From the NCBI GenBank assembly GCA_015179045.1, contig WHUZ01000083.1, positions 62,001-126,000 on the forward strand: a stretch of 64,000 bases of DNA. Direction: 5' to 3'. Position 1 is the first letter of the stretch. Each line of letters opens with the position of its first letter. Positions 48,166 to 57,449 of the stretch are shown piece by piece. The translations under genes and the position numbers were made by a program. This DNA comes from Kalaharituber pfeilii. Lineage: Eukaryota > Ascomycota > Pezizomycetes > Pezizales > Pezizaceae. Under the pieces are notes generated by a model that saw nothing but the letters and a program-made list of their open reading frames with translations, did no database searches and was not told where the DNA came from.

Positions 48166-49186
48166 GGGCACTTATTCCTTTGTTTTAAATATGCGAATGA
48201 ACAACGGTGCCGCCTCATGGACAATAGATGACAAAGATTACATGAAGACAAAGCCCAGGACCGCCTGAACAACAATACCGAATTTATTGCATAAATTTCA
48301 TTCATCGACATCGAATTTCGTGAAGTTCAAGGTTTTCAGGACCTTCCTGATCTCTGTGCTGGAGGTGGGGCCATCTCCGGCAAATTCGGGTGCTAAATCA
48401 TGGTAAATATTTGACCAGCAGAACTTCGATGCAAAATATATCGAGCCAGAGAGAGACAACACAACAGAGGGTCGCTTCATAGTTCAATAACACATGCTGA
48501 GCTAGCGTTGGCAGCGAGAAATTAACCACATCCTGAAGAAATTCGCATGATAGAAGTCGCCCATTCACGAAACACCGCGGCCCCCCGTTATTCTTGACGT
48601 TCAGAGAATTCCTGATCTTGGCAAGTTCGAAGGAAATCCTGACCACTTGAGGTCATTCCTTCAACTCCGGCTGAACACCACCATCTATCCTGATGGGCAA
48701 GCCCGTCGATGATATGGGATCTCACTACTCACAGGAATGGCACTACAAGTGGCTCCTTTGTCTTAAATAATTGTGTTGACCGTGCTGACCTTGCTGCCTG
48801 AATTACTATCCTTGAGACCGCGATTGGAGATACAGATATTGTATCCTGTAGGCCTGATAGTGTCTTTATTATTTTTTCTGGTACCATTATGAAGTACAAT
48901 TAAGCTATTATCCAATGTGATATCTCATATTTATAAAGATCAGTTAAAATACTATGAGATAGTTCAATATTTATATGCTTGGGACGTAGGTATGGAGTAC
49001 AATTTCTGAATTTCATTTGAATTGCTCAAAATTATATTGTAGAATAATCTGGATGAATATTGCAAGACTAGTTGCGGGATCAACCAACTTGGCGGAGCGG
49101 AGATGCCCAACAAAACCGGCCCCAGACACTTCCTATTTAGGAGCTTGGTATGAGACTAGCTCCCTAGCGGAGCATGAAATTCCGCT

Positions 49187-49211
49187 TAGTCAGCGTCTGG
49201 TTACGAGACTA
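49187..49211 (-). repeat. Terminal repeat copy, right-end orientation
   Basis: Identical over 25 bases to the right TIR of the element at 45752-45776, and likewise preceded by an ATTCCGCT/AGCGGAG hairpin. A second, diverged end-like sequence (TATGAGACTAGCTCC) sits just to its left at about 49149. Confidence 0.8.
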
Positions 49212-49501
49212 GGTTTCCCGGGGGGCTCTATTGCATAAAGTTCTTTCCTCTTCTCTCACTCCGGTCTCGCTTCGCTCACCGTCCGCTTCGCTACGTTCTC
49301 TCAAGAATCAGCTAAGGTCTTTCCTACATGGTTAAAGGTAAGTGAAATTTGAATTTATCCCGAGGGATACTGATCGTTTGGTAGAGGTTTTCTCGCGTAA
49401 AAGGTTGTTGAGTTCATTTCATCTAAAGGTAGGTTTATGATTTGCTCCGACAAGGGAAAATCTCCGAAAAAAGCTGACATGGGATATGCATAGCCTCAAG
49501 A

Positions 49502-50169
49502 ATGGAACTGCCAGACTTTCAGCGTATACAGAATGGGTTAGGCCTTATATGTCCAGAGCTTTCCAAAATTCCAAACATTCCGGGCTTTGACTTGGCTGCT
49601 AGAATGACAGCTCTGCAAGAACAATCGACAAGGATTCAAGAACAGACCTTCAAAATTCAAGAACAGATCGTCACAATGCAACAACATATCGTCACAATGC
49701 AACAAAATATCGTCACAATGCAACAACATATCGTCACAATGCAACAAAATATCGTCACAATGCAACAACAAACAGCACGGAATCACAAGCAATTAGTTAA
49801 TATCCTGTTACGTGGGTGAGTATCAAGTGCTCAAGATATGTCAAAATGTTGCTAATGCTCAAAGTAGAGAAGTAAATAGCATCGCAAGATTCAAAAATGG
49901 TAAAATCTACAATGTTCATTTGGAATTGGAACCACTTCGAGACCTCAACAATGCCCCAATCGTTGGTTTCCCAAGAACTCCGAGAGATATTAGTCAGCTT
50001 GGAGGTGTGTACTATAAGCAGTTGTGTTGCAGGTGTGCGGGTCAGTAACGTTAGATTAGATGCGGAGATAAATCGCCTCCTCAGTGATTTAGGATTGCCA
50101 CAGGGAGGAACTTTAGATCAAAAGAAAGACCGTTTCCGTGATTATATTGGGCTGGCAATCCTTGCTTGA
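49502..50169 (+). CDS. Small coiled-coil protein with heptad repeats; fungal expanded family, C-terminal frame doubtful
   Basis: Exon 1 (49502-49815) encodes a short leader, then an amphipathic helix with five consecutive seven-residue units IVTMQQ(H/N) preceded by related RIQEQ/KIQEQ units; the DNA shows a matching 21-bp tandem repeat at about 49671-49768. An intron at 49816-49864 (GTGAGT, GCTAAT branch, AAAG) leads into REVNSIARFKNGKIYNV, LEPLRDLNNAPIVGFP and RTPRDIS. The final part, LDAEINRLLSDLGLPQGGT, then FRDYIGL, lies in another frame. Joining them needs an intron of 28 nt (50005-50032) or 40 nt (49993-50032), both very short, or implies a frameshift. The GFP...LGLP..GT...IGL pattern resembles a lineage-expanded ascomycete family of coiled-coil proteins of unknown function. 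It lies 290 bp right of a transposon-type terminus. Predicted length 192-196 residues. Confidence 0.45.
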
Positions 50170-53100
50170 CATTGGTTTTTCGATCGTCAATCTTATTTGG
50201 TGGCTATTGGTGATATAATGTTCTAGTGATGGAAAGGAATTGTATAGGAATATTGGTGGATTGAAGGGATTAAAGGTGATCCATAGGGATATTCGGTGGA
50301 GGTATTGAGAAGGACGTGCTGTTCCTTTTTTTTTTTAAAAGCGCCGTACCACCGTTGAACGACAGATCTACAACCTCTAACAAGCAAACAAGGAATTGTG
50401 CGGCTACTTCGCAACTTAGATATTTGAAATAGTCCAGGAGCACGCCTGCCAGACTCCAGTTCCGTGACAGGGGAACAGGTGGGGTGGATTGAATCTAGAG
50501 GGCAACTGGTCTCTGTTCCTTGTACCACTTCTGTACGGAGAGGGATTCCATGCCACTCGAGACTCCTAGCGAGATCACTGTTCACTGGTCAATCTTCTAG
50601 TGGGGTTATTATCAACTTGGGGGAAGCTATAGAGTCAGCAAAGACATCTGAGGGAGATAGTTCGTCTGAGGTTCCTGCTGGGGATTGCTCTCCCAGAAGT
50701 TGTGATCGGGAGTGGGATTACAAGTTGGGTGGAGCAAAAGTCTTGTGATGCAATCATACCTTGACTTCTCTAAGGCGACTCATAAGAAGCTTCCAATTAG
50801 GATTGTCTGCTATGTTCATTGGGCAAGAAAATTGGGAGTCAGAGCCTGAGGTTGCATGTCACCGGGAGGAGGTGGAGTCGGTGTACATACGCACTGCCTC
50901 ACATAGACCAATCAAAACAATGACACAGAGGAAGTGCAAAGTATGTAAAACTTAGAACACGGTACATGTGTAAGATATGGTGGGAGGATGATGTGTCCGA
51001 GTTGTATTCACGGAATTTACTTCAAGATTTGACATCATAGTCTGGTTGCATGAGTCTTGTAGCACTAGATTTTTAGTATTCAAAAGCGGCTAGATTGCTA
51101 GAACTACTACATTGCTTAGTTGCCGTATACCGCGCCTCAAGTCACATCTCCTCCACCGTCAACCCACATCTCCTATCCTATCCCTATCCTATCCCTATCC
51201 AGTCCCTAGCTAGACTTGCTATGGAGTCCTGCCTTCCGTGTTGTTGATAAGCTGGTAACTATGGAAACCGGCATCAGAGCCGACATCAGTAACGTCAATA
51301 CTGGTCTGAAGTACTTACACTGGCAACTTGCAATCATGGTTGCTATATGTTGGAGAGATGGTGTCTGTATGTCTTCACAAAGAAGTATCCGGACTATCAT
51401 TGTTGCTGAATAACTACTCTATCATCTTTTGGCATCTGGATTATGATGCCTTGATTCCAGACATCAAGCGTGAAGCGCTGAAAACAAGGATTGCGGGCAA
51501 GTTGACATCCCTTACATTTTGAAGGCGACAGAAGCCGATGTACAAAAAGTGGTTCGATTGGAAATAGCTCTTTGGGCCAGTGTTTCAGAAGGGACATGGT
51601 AATATCCAAGCCAGCACCCCCCCGGATGCATCTCGGGAGGTTTTTTGCGGCTATAGACTTGGGGGTTACGACGGGATAACGGCTAAAAAGATGAGATAGG
51701 AGTTGTTGAACAAGATGGTGGGTACGTTACACCTGGTGCATTCCACATTTACAATATGTCAAACGGTTGTCCGGCATAGCCCTCACAGCTTCGACCATAC
51801 GGAGGGGGCATTCACTGGAGCCTGTATTATACCCCCCAGTACTGGATACCGGACGATACGGTACTGGATACCGGGCGATAGTTCTCATTGTTGAGGTTCA
51901 TAAAGACAACTCTCATTGGGTCTTTTCCATTCTGGGCAGCAGCTCCTCAATGACATATGTTTCCGCTGAGGTGAGCGAGGTTCTTGGTATCGACGAGGGA
52001 GGACTAGCCTCCGTTACGATTGCTGGGCATCCGCACATAGTTCATGATCCGCGGTCGAACTCTTGTCCACGGTGCGGACTTATGTAAATTAAACCAAAGT
52101 CTACTTATGGCACCACTATGTAAATAGCAGTGTTAACCTTTGCCTCGGTGGGACGTGGAGGGTTGTCAATGAGCGGGAGGAATGGTCTCGTTTCTAAGCG
52201 TAGGTAATATAGAAAAGACAACCTCAGGCTCACATCTCAATCGCCGTCCAAAAGAGTAATTCGACCCTCGTTTAGAGAGATATGAGTGATCTGGGGACGC
52301 CTGAGGAGCATCTGCAGCCTAAGACCACTTAGGGGTAACCCTGAAGTTGCCAAGAAAAAAAACAAGTTACCTATATAGGCAGCTCGCGTATCAAGCACTG
52401 TAACTTGCGAAAACTACTACTGATAACATTTTCAAGAATTATAATGAATCTTTCTTGATAAAACTATAAATTCTATCGATACAAGTGGTTTGAACTTTGA
52501 TAGAAAAAGGAATTGACAAGAGATTGTGACATTTGGGGAACATCTCAACCAAGCGATCACCCATATGAGAACTTGATCCCTGTCTCGATTCGCACTACAT
52601 TCTGATGTATGTACGTACTGGTCCAAGAAAAAAAAAAATAAAGAAGAACCTTCATACAACGAAAACCATCCTCTCTGCTCACCAATGGTCAATTGCATAC
52701 TTTCCGCTGAGTATATATCCGATGCCATTGCCATCAATTGATTGGCCCAGCATTGACTCAATCGGACCAGGGCCCTCTCCTTCACTGTCCCCCACACTTG
52801 ACACATCAACAAGCACATTCGATTTATTCTTTCTAAATGCCACACATAGCCAATGAAAACATTTTCCTTCTCCAGTTCATCTTTCCTTCTGCAGGACATG
52901 AAGAGGTAGACATATTCAACAGGAAACCACGTACCCTACTCCTAGCCAATAAAGTATTACTTTAAAGTAACTAATAAAGGTAAAAGAGTTATGTAATAGA
53001 GCATAAATTTTAAGCCTCACCATCAGAAACAAGGAAAAAACAGAAAAAGGGAAACACAAACCAAAAAAATATAAAAAGAAAAAAAATGACGACAAGTAAA

Positions 53101-53755
53101 GGGGGCGACGAGGAAAAAACGAAAAAAGCCTACTGACACCGCAGCACCCAGAAGAAGCCACACATCTAAAAAGTAAACGACAACGATGCAAAATAGCAGT
53201 TTCAAAACACACGTACAAGCAAAGGAGATTAAGTGAAAACAGAAGGGGAGGATAATTCATCACTAGGACCAGTAACTGATTTAAAAAAAAAAAAAAAAGA
53301 GTCTGGGCTCATCAGGGCCCTGCAAAAACCCATCCTTCCCACTCCGCACGCCTTAAAAAAAAAACACAACAAATCGCCGTTAAAATGCACATAAGGATAG
53401 AGGAACAGATGAATGTAAACAAATAAACAAATGAACAAATGAGAAAGATGAATGGAGGATAGGAAGGGAGGAATGAAGGAAGGAATGTGTGCCCAAGATT
53501 CCTTCGACATTAACACTCGCCATTACAATCCACAGGGGCCCAGGCACACAAGATGTAAATGACGGGCAGGACCGAGATAGAAGAATGTGGCGGACATGTA
53601 TATGTGTAGGTTGTATGTGTATGTGTATGGCAGTGAATCACTGTCACCGAAAACCGAAGCAGAAAAAAGTCAGGGATAGAAATGCAATCATCATATTGTT
53701 GTATTTGTACGAATGTTGTCTAGACCAACAGCTCAGGACTTATCGTTGCCATTGA
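50170..53755. other. Intergenic block with possible gene remnants
   Basis: 3.6 kb. Frames at 50464-50955 (with ...AGDCSPRSC, then SAMFIGQENWESEPEVA and a final CKVCKT) and 51216-51413 (VDKLVTMETGIRADISNV, then a hydrophobic end) have some protein character but are broken by stops. They may be decayed genes; I recognise neither. Short direct repeats (GGATACCGG) occur near 51842-51875. The rest, 52100-53755, is AT-rich with A runs. Confidence 0.4.
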
Positions 53756-54601
53756 TCACGTCATCCTTCCTCTTTTCCCACCTCCAAATTCCATTCCAGC
53801 ATATGCCGCCTTCTCCTTTTCCGCCATCGCTGCTAGTTCCAAAAAGTCTACCATCGGGAATCGCCTTTTCAAAGCGCCTGAACTTGTCCGGTGGGAGGAG
53901 GGCGTGAAGACGTTATGGTTGAAGAGGTGAGATGTTTGTTCGGTTGAGGGTGGAGTAGCAGCGGGTGAGACTGGGGCTTGGCTCAGAAGGTCGATGTCTT
54001 CCCTTATCGGCAATCTAGGTTGAGGAGGGACATGTTGAGGAAGCCGTTGGGCCGCACGGAAAGAGAATGTGCTGGGGTTGTCTTTCGGCAATGAGCGGTA
54101 TGTCTGCAGAGGGGATGATGGGACCGGTGAACTTTCGCATGATGGTGAAGAAAGTGAAATGGAGAGCGTACGATGCTGCTGTGATGGTAAAGATGCCACT
54201 GGAGGGTCCGAGTTCATAGCGGTGCTTGTTTCGGCTGGATGAGACCGGCTTTGCTCATCTTCACTTTCTTCGCCCGTCGGAGAATCGCTATGCCGGACCC
54301 CACTTTCACTATCCCCACCTATTCGCCGCTGTCTTGCAGAGGCCCATTCTCGAATTTTGATCACTTCGCTATTGGCATATATCCGGTCACTGCCAATGAG
54401 GTGTAATAACTCTTCGAGGCACTCTTGGTAACCCTCTTTTTTGGCCCGTTCTATTTCACCGTTGGCAGTCTTCCACAGGGTTGTCACCGAGAAAGCAGCT
54501 TGCTTAAACGCCGACATAAGATCCGCAGGGGGGAAGTCATAGTTGGCGGGTTGCTGTTGGCCTTGCGAGGGCAGTGTGGATGAAAGTGAAGTTAGATCCA
54601 T
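53756..54601 (-). CDS. HAPSTR1/DUF4588-like protein
   Basis: Single exon, 281 residues. The N-terminal part has a helix AFKQAAFSVTTLWKTA, then GYQECLEELLHLI and IREWASARQRR. The middle is Ser/Pro/Glu-rich, and the end shows ALKRRFPMVDFLE and GGGKRGRMT. This layout, an (F..AA.AVT.LYK) helix followed by GY and W..R, with a basic KR.RM terminus, resembles the metazoan C16orf72/HAPSTR1 (TAPR1) family, a HUWE1-linked stress regulator. The match is from motif memory only, and fungal function is unknown. The start ATG at 54601 is followed directly by a conserved-looking frame. Its upstream region runs into the left arm of the large palindrome. Confidence 0.62.
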   Translation of the reverse strand: MDLTSLSSTLPSQGQQQPANYDFPPADLMSAFKQAAFSVTTLWKTANGEIERAKKEGYQECLEELLHLIGSDRIYANSEVIKIREWASARQRRIGGDSESGVRHSDSPTGEESEDEQSRSHPAETSTAMNSDPPVASLPSQQHRTLSISLSSPSCESSPVPSSPLQTYRSLPKDNPSTFSFRAAQRLPQHVPPQPRLPIREDIDLLSQAPVSPAATPPSTEQTSHLFNHNVFTPSSHRTSSGALKRRFPMVDFLELAAMAEKEKAAYAGMEFGGGKRGRMT

Positions 54602-54948
54602 CCCGTGAATTTCTTTTCACCGAGTTGTGTTGAGTATTGTGTAGGGGCTACAGAGTAGGCTGAAAGGGATTTGTCATATAAAGCGAGAGAAACGTAGAGA
54701 ACGTCGGTAGGCCAGATGAGCTAGCAAGCGTGTGTGAGTCGAAGTACTAGTATGACTGCAAAGGAAAAGGAATTCTGGAGAAGACAAAGGGGAAAGACTG
54801 CTCTGGAAGTGCAGCGTTTTTTAGGGGAGCTGTAACGAGAGGGCTGGTGACTTCTGTGCGAAGTGTTTCTGGGGGGCAACGGTGCGGTTCTGTGGATTAT
54901 TGTGATATAAAGTGCGAGGGCTGCAGGATTATTGGGGACGTCTAAACC

Positions 54949-57022
54949 GGCCCCAGTTTGCCAAGGCCAGGTAAAGCGGCGCACACACTGACGAGGTAAA
55001 ACACAAACGCACACTATGGCGGTCTTGGCAAGCCTCTGAGCGCCAGTGCGCGTGTATTACGCAAGGCACGTGATGGTCCCCGAATTACCGCGATGCTAAC
55101 CTGAACCCCACGGAGACTGATATTATGAAGGATCTGAGTGCTGAAGTAGAAGACTGGATCAGGGTAATTAATTGACTGGCTTTTGGGTGCTGAAGAGTAG
55201 GAGACTCAGATATTATATATCGAGTATGTTATGGGGAAGAGCTTTTCCTTACTGACCGATGGTGCGGGGAGAAAGAAGATTCAGCCAAACACATATGGGG
55301 AGAGTGCAGAGTATAGAGCCAGAAATGTCCCGGGAGAAGGTCCGTCATTTCTAAAATATTTGTTAGTATATATAAAGTGTGATACATACTTTTTTTTTAA
55401 TTTTTTTATCATTACTCGCGTGCCACCCTGCCAGTATGGGCTATGGCGAGGATTTAGGTACGTGATATATACTTGACTAAAGTTGTAGACCACTGCTGTT
55501 TAAAATTCTAGATATATGGAAGATTCTACACTCAAACAATCTGGTAAATGCTGGCCTTAATTCACCTGGATAGCTGTGGATGGATTCGTTTAATTGGCTT
55601 AAACCTGCCTGAATGGTCTGGACTGGCCTGAATAGTCTGGACCGGCCTGATTGGCCTGATTGTTTCAGGCCGCCTGGGCTGGTCCAGCATATGTCTTGAC
55701 TGAAGCCATTCTTTTTCAATATATTGCTGAGCCTTAGGATCTGGTGCTTGGGAGATTGCTAACTGAATTTCAGCAAGACAACCTGTCTCTGTTCGTTTGT
55801 TGAGCATAGCTGTCATTAAGTGACTTTAAGACCAAGGCATGGCTAAGTCGTTGATCCAGTGTTCGCTTGCAGTGGACTGTGCATAAAAGATGCCTCACAA
55901 TTACTTCTCCCACTTGTAGCCCAGGAAAAGCCTTCTGAACTGCAGCCTGTTCAATAGCACTGTCATCTGTAAGAAAATATTGAACAACCCATCGCTGGCA
56001 TCACTTCTTCATATATTGAAGACTCTCTGCAATCAAGTTGCTAAACTCTCGCTGTAGCAAACTGGAATCCAAGTACCATATTCATCTCGTACCATAAATG
56101 TAAGTAGTCGCCAGCCCTCATGTTTGCAGATATTATGTGTAGTATCAAAAAGTGTAAGATATCCTCGTTGAGTCAAGATTCATAGACATTCTTGATGAGC
56201 AAATACAAGTCCTGATGCCACCTCTTTTTTACTATCCATAACCTCTAGATATTGATAATGATAGCTACAATGAATCCAACAGGCCAGGCCGTGAGGGCCG
56301 CCTAGACCGGCCCAGGCTGCCTGAAACAATCAGGCCAACCAGGCCAGTCCAGGCCAACCAGGCCGGTCCAGACCATTCAGGCCAGCCCAGGCCATTCAGG
56401 CAGCTGAGGCAGGTTTAAGCCAATTAAACGAATCCCTCCACAGCTATCCAGGTGAATTAAGGCCAGCATTTACCAAATTGCTTGAGTATTTAAATGAGTA
56501 GAATCTTCCATATATCTAGAATTTTAAACAGCAGCAGTCTACGACTTTAGTCAAGTATGTATCACGTACATAAATCCTCGCCATAGCCCACAGGGTGGCA
56601 CGCGAGTAATGATAAAAAAAAAAAAAAGTATGTATCACACTTCATATTCAAGTATATATACTAACAAATATTCTAGAAATGACGGACCTCCCAGACAATA
56701 CAACAGATGGGACTCAATTCTTTGATGATGATACCTAATGGGTGACTGTCAATTACTGATAGTGGAAATATCCAGGACTATTAAAATCTAATTCACCTGG
56801 GTTAAACTCTAACATCACTTGAATTTACGTAAATGGCCTGGTTGACCTGGACCGGATACTTCATAATATCAGTGTTGAGGTTAGCATCGCGGTAATACAC
56901 GCGCACTGGCGCTAAGAGGCTTGCCAAGACCGCCATAGCGCGCGTTTGTGTTTTACCTCTTAAGTGAGTGATACGGTACTGCAGCGACCGCTGTTTTACC
57001 TGGCCTTGGCAAACTGGGGCCC
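54949..57022. mobile_element. 2.07-kb imperfect palindrome / long-TIR Mutator-like element remnant
   Basis: Two pairs of inverted arms can be read. The outer arms, 54949-55140 and about 56855-57022, share GGCCCCAGTTTGCCAAGGCC, TGGCGGTCTTGGCAAGCCTC, GCGCCAGTGCGCGTGTATTA, CGCGATGCTAACCT and TGATATTATGAAG. The inner arms, about 55339-55687 and 56287-56688, share GGTCCGTCATTTCT, ATCATTACTCGCGTGCCACC, TAAATGCTGGCCTTAATTCA and many GGCCTG-type units. Between outer and inner arms the two sides differ. The spacer codes for transposase on the minus strand. Long TIRs are typical of Mutator-like elements. No target-site duplication is evident. Confidence 0.75.
55688..56275 (-). pseudogene. Mutator-like (MULE) transposase fragment, frameshifted
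   Basis: Pieces of a DDE transposase appear in order on the minus strand but in several frames. LTLFDTTHNICKHEGWRLL and FMVRDEYGTWIPVC come first, then FLTDDSAIEQAAVQKAFPG (a catalytic-Asp region), VIVRHLLCTVHCKRTLDQRL, and finally GCLAEIQLAISQAPD with YIEKEWLQS. These match the central MULE domain. The C-terminal end, including the last acidic catalytic residue region, is missing where the coding sequence runs into the inverted arm. It is non-functional. Confidence 0.8.
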
Positions 57023-57449
57023 CAGGATAATGGGTCAGGGCCAGGGCCAGGGCCAAGCATGGCCGCGGGGGCTTGGCGGCGGCGCCTTGGGCGGGCTTAG
57101 TCATGCAGAGTGTGGCGGGCGTGGCTGGCGGGGCCAAGAGCGCAGCAGAGGTGCGCTCTGTCGCGTAGATGGGCTGGCAGCACCAGCCACAGACGCGCGA
57201 CTTGGTGTGCATGTCTTAGCCTTTTCAGCGCACAGCGAGCGACAGCACCTTGCCTCTACAGACTGCCCTTCCTCCCCCCCTTCCCTCCCGCCTTGTGGAG
57301 AATATCGAGTTTCACTGCACCAACACACATAGCACACGCAACAGCACGCACTCCCCGCATTCGCCTCCAATTTCTTTTCTTCGAGCAAGCAGAAAGCATC
57401 CACTTGCACGCCGCCAGCAGCAAGCCTAAGCCCGAAGGTTGAAGCAGGG

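Larger units (their letters stand above)
43337..49501. other. Repeat-rich intergenic block
   Basis: This 6.2-kb block has no ordinary gene. It holds a 720-bp terminal-inverted-repeat element, two further copies of its terminus (43588-43612 and 49187-49211), 10-bp and 9-bp satellites, an ATC microsatellite and four degenerate copies of a 85-130-bp unit, each listed separately. The rest is AT-rich without open frames of protein character. Confidence 0.6.
54602..57449. other. Intergenic region occupied by a palindrome
   Basis: The 2.85 kb between the HAPSTR1-like gene (-) and the ISWI gene (+) is mostly one large inverted repeat (54949-57022) with a transposase remnant at its centre. The outer parts, 54602-54948 and 57023-57449, are presumably the two promoters and leaders. 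The right one is GC-rich. Confidence 0.7.

Noticed and set aside
49671..49768. 21-bp direct repeats resembling a CRISPR array
   Set aside because: The units are contiguous, without unique spacers, and encode heptads of a coiled coil in a eukaryotic genome.
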